18,233 bases of DNA from DYTO01 sp040757795 (lineage in GTDB: Archaea > Hadarchaeota > Hadarchaeia > Hadarchaeales > Hadarchaeaceae). Under the pieces are notes generated by a model. It did no database searches and was not told the origin of the DNA. It worked only from the letters and a program-made list of their open reading frames with translations. Numbering within the stretch: the stretch's first letter is position 1; every line of letters begins with the position of its first letter. The stretch is from the NCBI GenBank assembly GCA_040757795.1, contig JBFLWG010000017.1, positions 1 through 18,233 of the forward strand. The letters run 5' to 3'. The position numbers and the translations under genes are program-made. Below, in pieces: positions 8,367 through 14,324 of this stretch.

Positions 8367-8939
8367 ATGAAACACGTAAGGATTCTCACGAGTGTGGTGC
8401 TAATCGCAGTGGCCGTGGCGTTTGCAATTTACATATTGTGGATTAAACCAAAAGGTGAATATTCAACAGGCATAGTAGTGTATGCAATTCAGCCGACTCC
8501 AGACAACGACTACATAAACGAAAATGTGACAATTAGTTTCTGGTTAACGGCGGGTAAGTTTACGACCATCGGAGATATACAGAGGGGGATAATTGTAAAT
8601 GTATCAAATAGACAGAAATGGATGTATCTTTCCAATATCAACACGCGGGGGCAAACCAATTATTCTTTAGGCCAAATATCAAGTTCAGATATTGTAAGTA
8701 TGGAAAATGCAATAGGACTAGGAAAAAATTACGGCGTTAAGTGGGAGTTGACAGTACCATGCACTTCTGGGGGCGAACTTTTGCCAGGCATGGTTGGAGT
8801 GCTCAAATTGTGGGCGTACGATTTAGAAAACAACCGTTATTTATCCGGCTGGCTAAACACGCCAATATTTTGGGACAATAGTTATTTCTTTGATGTTAGC
8901 GTTTCAGGCACGTATGGATGGATTGCCAACACTTATTAA
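8367..8939 (+). CDS. Membrane-anchored extracytoplasmic protein, unknown family (paralogue of 6841-7428)
   Basis: I use the ATG at 8367 rather than the TTG just before it, giving 190 residues. A basic start (MKHVR) is followed by a hydrophobic segment at about 6-25 and then a probably extracellular beta-rich part. The segment with YINENVTISFWLT matches YINGVVRMNFWLT in the protein at 6841-7428, and later WELTVP matches WSLKIP, so the two are paralogues of low overall identity. I recognise no known family. It stands divergent to the truncated peptidase copy (7465-8190), the same arrangement as the full pair. The much lower conservation here than in the peptidase N-termini suggests either fast evolution of this partner or gene conversion between the peptidase copies. 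The TAA abuts the remnant on the opposite strand. Confidence 0.78.
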   Translation: MKHVRILTSVVLIAVAVAFAIYILWIKPKGEYSTGIVVYAIQPTPDNDYINENVTISFWLTAGKFTTIGDIQRGIIVNVSNRQKWMYLSNINTRGQTNYSLGQISSSDIVSMENAIGLGKNYGVKWELTVPCTSGGELLPGMVGVLKLWAYDLENNRYLSGWLNTPIFWDNSYFFDVSVSGTYGWIANTY

Positions 8940-9220
8940 ACGGCGGAGTAGCCAGCCAATCCTTGCCCGAAGCCCTCCCACTGGGCGTCCATCTTCGAGA
9001 TGGAGCCCGGGTCCTCCCAAATCCTGAACTGGTACTTCTGCATGTCGTACTGGCCCTCGAGCCAGCTCTCCGGGAAGTTATCGCTGTTTGAATATTGAAG
9101 GTCGTAGGCGACGCCCGAAGGATCATCCACGGAGGACCACTCGAACTCGGGCGTGTTGTCGGTCGCGGAGCCGCTCTTTGGGGAAATCAAAGCCGGGGCC
9201 GGCGGCGCCATGTTGAACAC
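8936..9220 (-). pseudogene. Chimeric remnant of surface-protein modules
   Basis: This frame encodes 94 residues without a signal peptide. Residues about 4-50 resemble one Ig-like/FnIII repeat (pattern PAPALISPKSG...NTPEFEWSSV, similar to the repeat at about 303-345 of the protein at 1-2701). From about residue 55 it switches to the shared module: KYQFRIWEDPG then DAQWEG, nearly identical to the peptidase protein at 3225-6557. It ends abruptly at GYSAV where the TAA of the plus-strand gene is reached, so the stop comes from a junction, not from a natural end. I read it as what is left of a large surface-protein gene after internal deletion and loss of its 3' part. It lies 24 nt downstream of the regulator gene on the same strand and could still be transcribed with it. 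Confidence 0.65.
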
Positions 9221-9244
9221 AATCTTAAATTGCCTTCCCTATTT

Positions 9245-9820
9245 TCAGGCGGCTCTCTCCCCGCCCCGGAGCTTGAAGATGTCCGCCCTCGTCACTATTC
9301 CGACAGCGCTGCCGCGGTCCACGACAAGCACCGCCGGCTCCTGCTCCAGAAGCCTGTAGATGACGTCAACGTTTTCCTCAGGCCCGACCGATGGGAAGGG
9401 CCTGCCGAGCAGCTTCTCCACGCTCATCTTGAAAAGGACCCTCATGTCCTCGCCTGTGGCAACCCTCTGGACTATCGTGGACTCGGAGATTGTGCCGACC
9501 TGGACGCCGCCGTTCAGCACCGGGAGCTGGGAGATCTTGTGGCTCTCCATCAGCCTGACCGCCCGCGCCACCTTGTCAGACGGCCTTACTGAGATTACCG
9601 GGGATGACATTATCCTGCTGACGGGCGCCGCCTCTTTTGAGGATATTTTGTCTATAGCATCAGAAATCCTCACCAAGGTGGAGACCCTTGGGTCGGCCCC
9701 GCCGGATTCTATCTTCGCGATGTACGCCTGGGTCACGCCCGCCATCTCGGCGAGCCTTGACTGGGTCAGGCCGGCCCTGAGCCTCGCAGGCTTGACTTCC
9801 GAAGGTCTGAGCACTCCCAT
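9245..9820 (-). CDS. XRE-family HTH regulator with paired CBS domains
   Basis: This is a 191-residue protein. Residues about 11-45 form a XRE/Cro-type helix-turn-helix (LRAGLTQSRLAEMAGVTQAY, then IAKIESG), with the usual Gln and Thr positions for DNA contact. Two CBS domains follow: about 66-115 (starts SRIMSSPVISV, contains QLPVLNGG) and about 130-187 (contains VLVVDRGSAVGIVTRADI). Such HTH-CBS proteins are common in archaea. The CBS pair typically binds adenosyl ligands such as AMP, ATP or SAM, so the protein is probably a ligand-responsive transcription regulator. It is divergent from the SAM synthetase gene with only 71 nt between the starts. Regulation of SAM synthesis through a SAM-sensing CBS pair is an attractive but unproven idea. 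Confidence 0.88.
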   Translation of the reverse strand: MGVLRPSEVKPARLRAGLTQSRLAEMAGVTQAYIAKIESGGADPRVSTLVRISDAIDKISSKEAAPVSRIMSSPVISVRPSDKVARAVRLMESHKISQLPVLNGGVQVGTISESTIVQRVATGEDMRVLFKMSVEKLLGRPFPSVGPEENVDVIYRLLEQEPAVLVVDRGSAVGIVTRADIFKLRGGERAA

Positions 9821-9840
9821 CAGAGCACCTATTCCTATGA

Positions 9841-9846
9841 GTTATA
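9841..9846 (-). promoter_or_regulatory. TATA-like box for the HTH-CBS regulator
   Basis: The minus strand reads TATAAC about 23 nt before the ATG at 9820. A GGTG also lies about 8 nt before the ATG, so either leaderless or ribosome-binding-site initiation is possible. The box nearly abuts the divergent box of the SAM synthetase gene, so one bound regulator could affect both. Confidence 0.4.
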
Positions 9847-9858
9847 CCTCCGGCAAAC

Positions 9859-9866
9859 TTTAAATA
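9859..9866 (+). promoter_or_regulatory. TATA-like box for the SAM synthetase gene
   Basis: TTTAAATA is centred about 29 nt before the GTG at 9892, preceded by A-rich bases that may serve as BRE. The spacing predicts a transcript starting at or just before the GTG. Confidence 0.6.
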
Positions 9867-9891
9867 CTTCGGCCCCAAATTCCGCCGGACG

Positions 9892-11109
9892 GTGGCACGC
9901 TTGCAAAGAAACATCGTGGTTGAAGAGTTCAGGCAGACGCCGCTCGAGGACCAGGCTTTCGAGGTGGTGGAGAGGAAGGGGCTCGGCCACCCGGACACCA
10001 TCTGCGACTCGATACTTGACAGGGTCTCCGTGGAGCTTAGCGTCGAGTATCTGAAAAAGTTCGGGAACATCCTGCACCACAACGCCGACAAGTCCCTGCT
10101 CGTGGCGGGGGAGGTGGAGACGAGGTTCGGCGGCGGGGTTGTGAAGCAGCCCATGCTCATGATTTTCGGCGACAGGGCCACAGACAGGGTGGGCGACAAG
10201 AAGATCGACGTTAACAAGATCGCGATCGGCGCCGCCAAGAAATGGATAAAGGAGAACCTCAGGTTCGTGGACCCGACCAAGCACATGAAGTACCAGGTGG
10301 AGTTGAAGCCGGGGTCGGCGGCGCTCACAGACATCTTCAGGCGCGGGGGGAAGCTCCTGAGCGCGAACGACACATCGGCGGCCGTCGGCTACGCCCCGAT
10401 GAGCCCGACCGAGCAGATAGTCCTGAAGATAGAGCAGTACCTCAACTCGAAGAAGTTCAAGAAGGAGTTCCCAGCGGTCGGCGAGGACATAAAGGTGATG
10501 GGTTTCAGGACCCACGGCAACCTCTCTCTGACGGTCGGGGCGGCTTTCGTGGACAGGTTCGTCGACGGGGAGGACGATTACTTCAGGATCAAGGACGATG
10601 TTTTCGAGAGCCTGAGAAAGTTCCTAGACGAGAACACCAAGTTCAAAGTTGATTTGAAATTGAACACGCTTGATGTGAGGGGCCGCGGGGTGGACGGCGT
10701 CTACCTGACTGTTTTGGGGACGAGCGCGGACGGTGCTGACTCCGGCCAGGTCGGCAGGGGCAACAGGGCGAACGGAGTAATCCCCTTGAACAGGCACACA
10801 GGCTCCGAGGCCGCCGCGGGTAAGAATCCCGTGAGCCACGTCGGGAAGATATACAACCTTTTGACCCACAAGATCGCGAACGAGATCCACACGAATGTCC
10901 AGGGGCTCAGGGAGGTCTACGTCTGGCTTGTGAGCCAGATAGGGCAGTCCATTGACCAGCCGGCTGTCGCAACCGCGCAGGTCATCCCGGCAAAGGGCAC
11001 TTCCATGGCAGAGGTCAAGAGGAAGGTGTCGGACGTCGTGGACTCTGAGCTCGAGAACATAGGAAAGTTCTGCAGGTGTCTGGCCGAGGGCAAGTACTCC
11101 GTCTGCTGA
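9892..11109 (+). CDS. mat: Archaeal-type S-adenosylmethionine synthetase
   Basis: The 405-residue protein makes S-adenosylmethionine from methionine and ATP in the cytoplasm. It belongs to the archaeal family, which is only distantly related to bacterial MetK; its length matches the family's roughly 400 residues. Visible signatures are GLGHPDTICDS at 30-40, the Gly-rich GGGVVKQP (80-87), and the strongly conserved block GTSADGADSGQVGRGNRANG at 276-295 followed by NRHTGSEAAAGKNPVSH. The GTG start at 9892 is supported by the TATA-like box 29 nt upstream and by the family N-terminus NIVVEE. It is divergent from the HTH-CBS regulator and upstream of moeA on the same strand, but moeA has its own promoter. 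Nothing looks damaged. Confidence 0.97.
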   Translation: MARLQRNIVVEEFRQTPLEDQAFEVVERKGLGHPDTICDSILDRVSVELSVEYLKKFGNILHHNADKSLLVAGEVETRFGGGVVKQPMLMIFGDRATDRVGDKKIDVNKIAIGAAKKWIKENLRFVDPTKHMKYQVELKPGSAALTDIFRRGGKLLSANDTSAAVGYAPMSPTEQIVLKIEQYLNSKKFKKEFPAVGEDIKVMGFRTHGNLSLTVGAAFVDRFVDGEDDYFRIKDDVFESLRKFLDENTKFKVDLKLNTLDVRGRGVDGVYLTVLGTSADGADSGQVGRGNRANGVIPLNRHTGSEAAAGKNPVSHVGKIYNLLTHKIANEIHTNVQGLREVYVWLVSQIGQSIDQPAVATAQVIPAKGTSMAEVKRKVSDVVDSELENIGKFCRCLAEGKYSVC

Positions 11110-11121
11110 GGCGGGGGCCGC

Positions 11122-11133
11122 ATAAATTTTTAT
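11122..11133 (+). promoter_or_regulatory. TATA-like box for moeA
   Basis: ATAAATTTTTAT lies 30-40 nt before the ATG at 11162. It shows that moeA is probably not transcribed only from mat and favours the ATG at 11162 over the TTG at 11147. Confidence 0.5.
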
Positions 11134-11161
11134 CCGGCCAGAGCCGTTGTTTTTTGATTGC

Positions 11162-12391
11162 ATGTCAGTGAGGATGCACGGGTTTGAAAAATACACGCCG
11201 CTGAGCAAAGCCAGGAAGTTGATAATTTCCAGCATCAAAACACTCCCTCCAGAGTCTGTCTCATTCCAAGGCACCGTGGGCAGGGTCCTCGCTGAGGATG
11301 TCGTGGCGAAGAGCGACTCGCCGCCTTTCAGGAGGTCGACCATGGACGGCTTCGCAGTGAGGGCGGCTGACACTTTCGGGGCCGCGCCATCGACACCAGC
11401 GGCGCTGAATGTTGTCGGCTCGGTCCGCAGCGGGTTCATGCCGAAGGCCAGCGTCGGCCGAAAGGAAGCCCTGAAGATAATGACAGGGGCGCCTGTGCCG
11501 AAGGGGGCGGATGCAGTTGTGATGGTCGAGCACACGAAGCTTCAGGGGAGGAGGCTGGAGGTGCTTTTGCCCGTGACGCCGGGAAAAAACACATCCGAGA
11601 GGGGAGAGGACATAAAGGCCGGCGAAATAGTTTTGAAAAAAGGTCATGTGATTCACCCGCAGGATGTCGGGATGTTCGCCCAGATGCAGAACCTCCGCGT
11701 CAGGGTTTTCAGGAGGCCAAGTGTCGCGGTCGCCACCACAGGGGAGGAGCTTGTATCGCCGGGGAAGAAGCTGCCCCCGGCGAAAATTGTCGACTCCAAC
11801 TCATACTCACTGGCCGCCGCAGTCACAGCTGCCGGAGGGGTCCCGCATGTCCTCGGCATAGCCCCCGACGACAGGCAGTCAATAAAAAAATTGATCAACC
11901 GCTCCCTGAGCCACGACATGGTCCTGCTTTCCGGAGGCAGCTCCGTGGGAGAGTTCGACCTCGTGCCAGAAATCATTTCAGAGATGGGCAAAATGGTTTT
12001 CCACGGCGTCTCGATCAGGCCCGGGGGGCCGACGGCTTTTGGAATCATCAAGAAAAAGCCGGTATTCTGCCTGGCCGGGTTCCCTGTCTCCACCTTGGTC
12101 GCCTTCCATTTCCTGGCCCGCCCCGCACTCCTAGAAATGCAGGGGCTCCCGCAGGACCACGGCTGCAGGGTGGTGACGGCGAGGCTGACGAGGGACGTGA
12201 GCGGGACCCTCGGGCGAATGGATATCGTGAGGGTGAAGGTGAGGAAGGGGCGCGAGTGGCTTGTGGAGCCATTGATGGCCGGCGGCTCAAGCCTGTTGAG
12301 CTCCTTGACGGGCGCGGACGGATTCATCACGGTGTCAGAAGATGTCGAGGGGTTGAACAAGGGGCAGAAGGTCGAAGTCGAGCTTTATTGA
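11162..12391 (+). CDS. moeA: Molybdopterin molybdenumtransferase MoeA
   Basis: The protein (409 residues from the ATG at 11162) inserts molybdate or tungstate into adenylylated molybdopterin in cofactor biosynthesis. Family signatures are SPPFRRSTMDGFAVR at 53-67, GAPVPKGADAVVMVEHT near 109-125, VDSNSY near 210, the MoCF motif SGGSSVGEFD at 257-266, SIRPGGPTAFG near 284-294, and GFPVST at 306-311 where most relatives have GNPVS or GYPVS. The length is that of a plain MoeA without an extra periplasmic-binding-like domain. A longer start at TTG 11147 or a shorter one at a downstream ATG (11174) is possible. No other cofactor gene is in the window. Its presence implies molybdo- or tungsto-enzymes; in many archaea the latter are aldehyde ferredoxin oxidoreductases. 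Confidence 0.95.
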   Translation: MSVRMHGFEKYTPLSKARKLIISSIKTLPPESVSFQGTVGRVLAEDVVAKSDSPPFRRSTMDGFAVRAADTFGAAPSTPAALNVVGSVRSGFMPKASVGRKEALKIMTGAPVPKGADAVVMVEHTKLQGRRLEVLLPVTPGKNTSERGEDIKAGEIVLKKGHVIHPQDVGMFAQMQNLRVRVFRRPSVAVATTGEELVSPGKKLPPAKIVDSNSYSLAAAVTAAGGVPHVLGIAPDDRQSIKKLINRSLSHDMVLLSGGSSVGEFDLVPEIISEMGKMVFHGVSIRPGGPTAFGIIKKKPVFCLAGFPVSTLVAFHFLARPALLEMQGLPQDHGCRVVTARLTRDVSGTLGRMDIVRVKVRKGREWLVEPLMAGGSSLLSSLTGADGFITVSEDVEGLNKGQKVEVELY

Positions 12392-12467
12392 TTAAGAAAA
12401 TCCGAAAACTTTCAGAATAATTTTAAATCCAATTTCTGAGGCAAGGTCACACCAACGGAGCGTGGCG

Positions 12468-12559
12468 CGGGCCCGCCGGGATTTGAACCTGGGTTTTCTC
12501 CTCAACCACCAGTCGGAGGTTAGCGGGGAGGTAGTCTATCCTGGCTAGCTTACGGGCCC
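12468..12559 (-). tRNA. tRNA-like gene with abnormal or intron-containing middle; isotype not resolved
   Basis: On the minus strand a perfect 7-bp acceptor stem forms between GGGCCCG (12559-12553) and CGGGCCC (12475-12469), with G as discriminator base. A T-arm with loop TTCAAAT is present; its stem CCAGG/CCCGG has one A-C mismatch. TA at positions 8-9 and AGCCAGGATAG fit an archaeal D-loop. The total is 92 nt, too long for a normal class I tRNA. The D-stem pairs poorly and no anticodon loop with T33 forms cleanly. A partial stem CTCC/GGAG encloses about 20-25 extra bases that contain an internal hairpin TAACC/GGTTG. This suggests an archaeal intron, perhaps at an unusual position, or a decayed gene. 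The acceptor GGGCCCG with discriminator G recalls tRNA-Arg, and CCG is one possible anticodon; neither is secure. No CCA is encoded. Confidence 0.6.
12522..12541. repeat. 20-bp direct repeat, copy 1 (inside the tRNA-like gene)
   Basis: Identical to 12604-12623 over 20 bases. Here it covers the 3' side of the D-arm and the presumed 5' side of the anticodon stem of the minus-strand tRNA-like gene. Confidence 0.9.
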
Positions 12560-12561
12560 AC

Positions 12562-12585
12562 CTCGCCGAAACTTTTTTAGGCGAG
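12562..12585. repeat. Inverted repeat next to the tRNA 5' end
   Basis: CTCGCC (12562-12567) and GGCGAG (12580-12585) can form a 6-bp stem with a 12-nt T-rich (plus strand) or A-rich (minus strand) loop. It lies 2 nt from the 5' end of the minus-strand tRNA-like gene, so it would be in its leader. It could be a processing structure or chance. Confidence 0.4.
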
Positions 12586-12603
12586 CATGAGAAAAGTTAA
12601 TCC

Positions 12604-12640
12604 AGCGGGGAGGTAGTCTATCCAGTTGCCCTACGGGGCA
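12604..12640 (-). repeat. 20-bp direct repeat, copy 2, in a tRNA 5'-half-like context
   Basis: 12604-12623 repeats 12522-12541 exactly. The flank up to about 12640 (minus strand GCCCCGTAGGGCAACT) resembles the acceptor and D-arm start of the neighbouring tRNA-like gene, and GTAG/CTAC can pair as a D-stem. No T-arm or 3' acceptor follows. It is therefore a tRNA fragment or an unusual 5' half. Confidence 0.5.
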
Positions 12641-12700
12641 TTCTTTTTTACTTGGTTCAGTGTGCACTATTTTTCCCGCCGAGCATTTGGGTGGGCGGAG

Positions 12701-12708
12701 TATTTAAA
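12701..12708 (+). promoter_or_regulatory. TATA-like box upstream of pheS
   Basis: TATTTAAA predicts a start of transcription near 12730 and a leader of about 60 nt before the TTG at 12791. The leader ends with GGGG about 8 nt before that codon, a possible ribosome-binding site. No riboswitch-like structure was recognised. Confidence 0.45.
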
Positions 12709-12790
12709 CAAGAAAAATGGCCGCGCCGAAACAAACGCCTCCCGCAACCCTCATAACCCCACTTTACATCATTTTTTCGGGGTTGAAACA

Positions 12791-14323
12791 TTGGACGTCC
12801 GCACAATCGCCGAGGGTCTCAACATAAACGACAAGAAGGTGCTGGTGGCGCTCCAGCAGCTGGAAGGCAAGGCAGATGTGGAAAAAATAGCCAAGCGGGC
12901 AGACATGGACCAAGCCGCCGTCATGCGCGGCGCCCTTTACCTGAGCGAGCGCGGGATGGTGAAAATAATCGAGGAAAGATCGTTCACAGCCTGCCTGACT
13001 CCCGAGGGGTGGGAATACGCGGAGGAAGGGCTGCCGGAGCGCAGGATGCTTATGGCCCTGGCCAGCTGCGGGTCAGAGGTGATTGATGAGGTCGCCGCCC
13101 GGGCCGGCCTGAGCGAGCAGCAGAAGCAGATAGCTCTGGCGTGGCTCAAGCGCAGGGGCTGGGTAGATTTCGTGAAGAGGGACGAGAGGACAGCGCTCCA
13201 GATGACGGAGGGGGGCGCCGCCGCGCTTTCGAAGGATGAAGCCGACGAGGATCTCCTCGATGCGCTGGCCTCGGGAGGGATTGACTTGGGCAGATTCGAT
13301 GTCGAGACAAGGGACCTGCTAGATGTTCTTGTGGACAGGAAGCTGGCGAAAGTCGACGAGAGGACCCGCCGCGAGCTTGAGATTACAGAGCTGGGCCGGC
13401 AAGCCGTGGAGTTGGGGTTTGAAATCGTGGAGGAGGTGAGCGGGCTGACCCACGAGCTCATCCAGAGCGGGAAGTGGAGGGAGGCGAAGCTGAAGCGCTA
13501 CGATGTGCTCGCGCCTGTCGCGCCTGTATACCCGGGCAAGGTTCACCCACTTCAGCAGGTAATCGACGAGCTGCGAGAAATTTTGCTTGAGATGGGTTTC
13601 ATGGAGATAAAGAGCAGGATAGTCGACTCGGAGTTCTGGAACTTCGACGCCCTCTTCCAGGCGCAGGACCACCCGGCCAGAGAAATACATGACAGCCTTT
13701 CTCTCTCGAGGCCTGAAAAGGCGAAGCTTCCTCCGGCGGGGCTGCTCAAGAAGGTGGCGGCCGCGCACGAGCGCGGAACTGCCGGCTCGATAGGCTGGGG
13801 CTACAGGTTCAACCCCGAGATCAGCCAGAGGCCGGTCCTTTGCTCGCAGACGACGGCCGCAACGGTAAGATATCTCGCCTCGAAGCCCGAGCCGCCCGTG
13901 AAGGTCTTTTGCATCGACCGCGTCTACCGCCACGAGAAGATAGACTACAAGCACTTGGCAGAGTTCTACCAGTGCGAGGGGATAGTCATGGACGAGGGGC
14001 TGACGCTCCGCGACATGATGGGCTACCTCAAGCAGGTCGTCACAAAGCTGGGGCTGCCGAAGATAAGGTTCAGGCCAGGATTTTTCCCTTACACCGAGCC
14101 CTCAGTGGAGGCGGACGTCTACTTCCCGGAGAAGGGGGAGTGGCTCGAGGTTCTCGGCGCAGGCATGTTCAGGCCGGAGCTGCTGGCGCCGCTGGGCATC
14201 CGCCACCCGGTGCTGGCGTGGGGGATCGGGTTCTCCAGGCTCGCGATGATCAAGCTCGGGGTCGACGACATCCGCGACCTCTACTGCAACGACCTGGAGT
14301 GGATCAGGGGAAGGAGGGTTTGA
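12791..14323 (+). CDS. pheS: Phenylalanine--tRNA ligase alpha subunit
   Basis: PheS is the catalytic subunit that charges tRNA-Phe, acting as a heterotetramer with PheT. I choose the TTG at 12791 (510 residues, the usual archaeal length). An upstream frame from 12626 would add 55 residues unlike the family, partly from the tRNA-like repeat, and the GGGG about 8 nt before the TTG helps. About 1-235 is the archaeal/eukaryotic-type region of winged-helix repeats, rich in charged residues. The class II core follows: VYPGKVHPLQQVI opens it (about 246), motif 2 is RVYRHEKIDYKHLAEFYQ (about 377-394), and motif 3 is WGIGFSRLAM (about 477-486). The Phe pocket segment EPSVEADVYF is intact. pheT follows after one base. 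The protein looks fully functional. Confidence 0.95.
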   Translation: MDVRTIAEGLNINDKKVLVALQQLEGKADVEKIAKRADMDQAAVMRGALYLSERGMVKIIEERSFTACLTPEGWEYAEEGLPERRMLMALASCGSEVIDEVAARAGLSEQQKQIALAWLKRRGWVDFVKRDERTALQMTEGGAAALSKDEADEDLLDALASGGIDLGRFDVETRDLLDVLVDRKLAKVDERTRRELEITELGRQAVELGFEIVEEVSGLTHELIQSGKWREAKLKRYDVLAPVAPVYPGKVHPLQQVIDELREILLEMGFMEIKSRIVDSEFWNFDALFQAQDHPAREIHDSLSLSRPEKAKLPPAGLLKKVAAAHERGTAGSIGWGYRFNPEISQRPVLCSQTTAATVRYLASKPEPPVKVFCIDRVYRHEKIDYKHLAEFYQCEGIVMDEGLTLRDMMGYLKQVVTKLGLPKIRFRPGFFPYTEPSVEADVYFPEKGEWLEVLGAGMFRPELLAPLGIRHPVLAWGIGFSRLAMIKLGVDDIRDLYCNDLEWIRGRRV

Positions 14324-14324
14324 A

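Larger units (their letters stand above)
12392..12790. other. Non-coding interval with tRNA-like gene, repeats and pheS promoter
   Basis: Between moeA and the chosen pheS start I see no convincing coding sequence. The interval holds, in order, an AT-rich flank (12392-12460), a minus-strand tRNA-like gene (12468-12559), a 6-bp inverted repeat just beside its 5' end (12562-12585), the second copy of a 20-bp repeat (12604-12623), and a probable pheS promoter (12701-12708). Confidence 0.6.

Noticed and set aside
12522..12570. A plus-strand tRNA beginning at the 20-bp repeat
   Set aside because: The 5' half looks tRNA-like on this strand too, but no T-arm or closing acceptor stem follows, whereas the minus strand has both.
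12626..12790. An extended pheS N-terminus from a TTG at 12626
   Set aside because: It lies just downstream of the tRNA-like repeat and upstream of the likely promoter; the extra residues do not resemble PheS.
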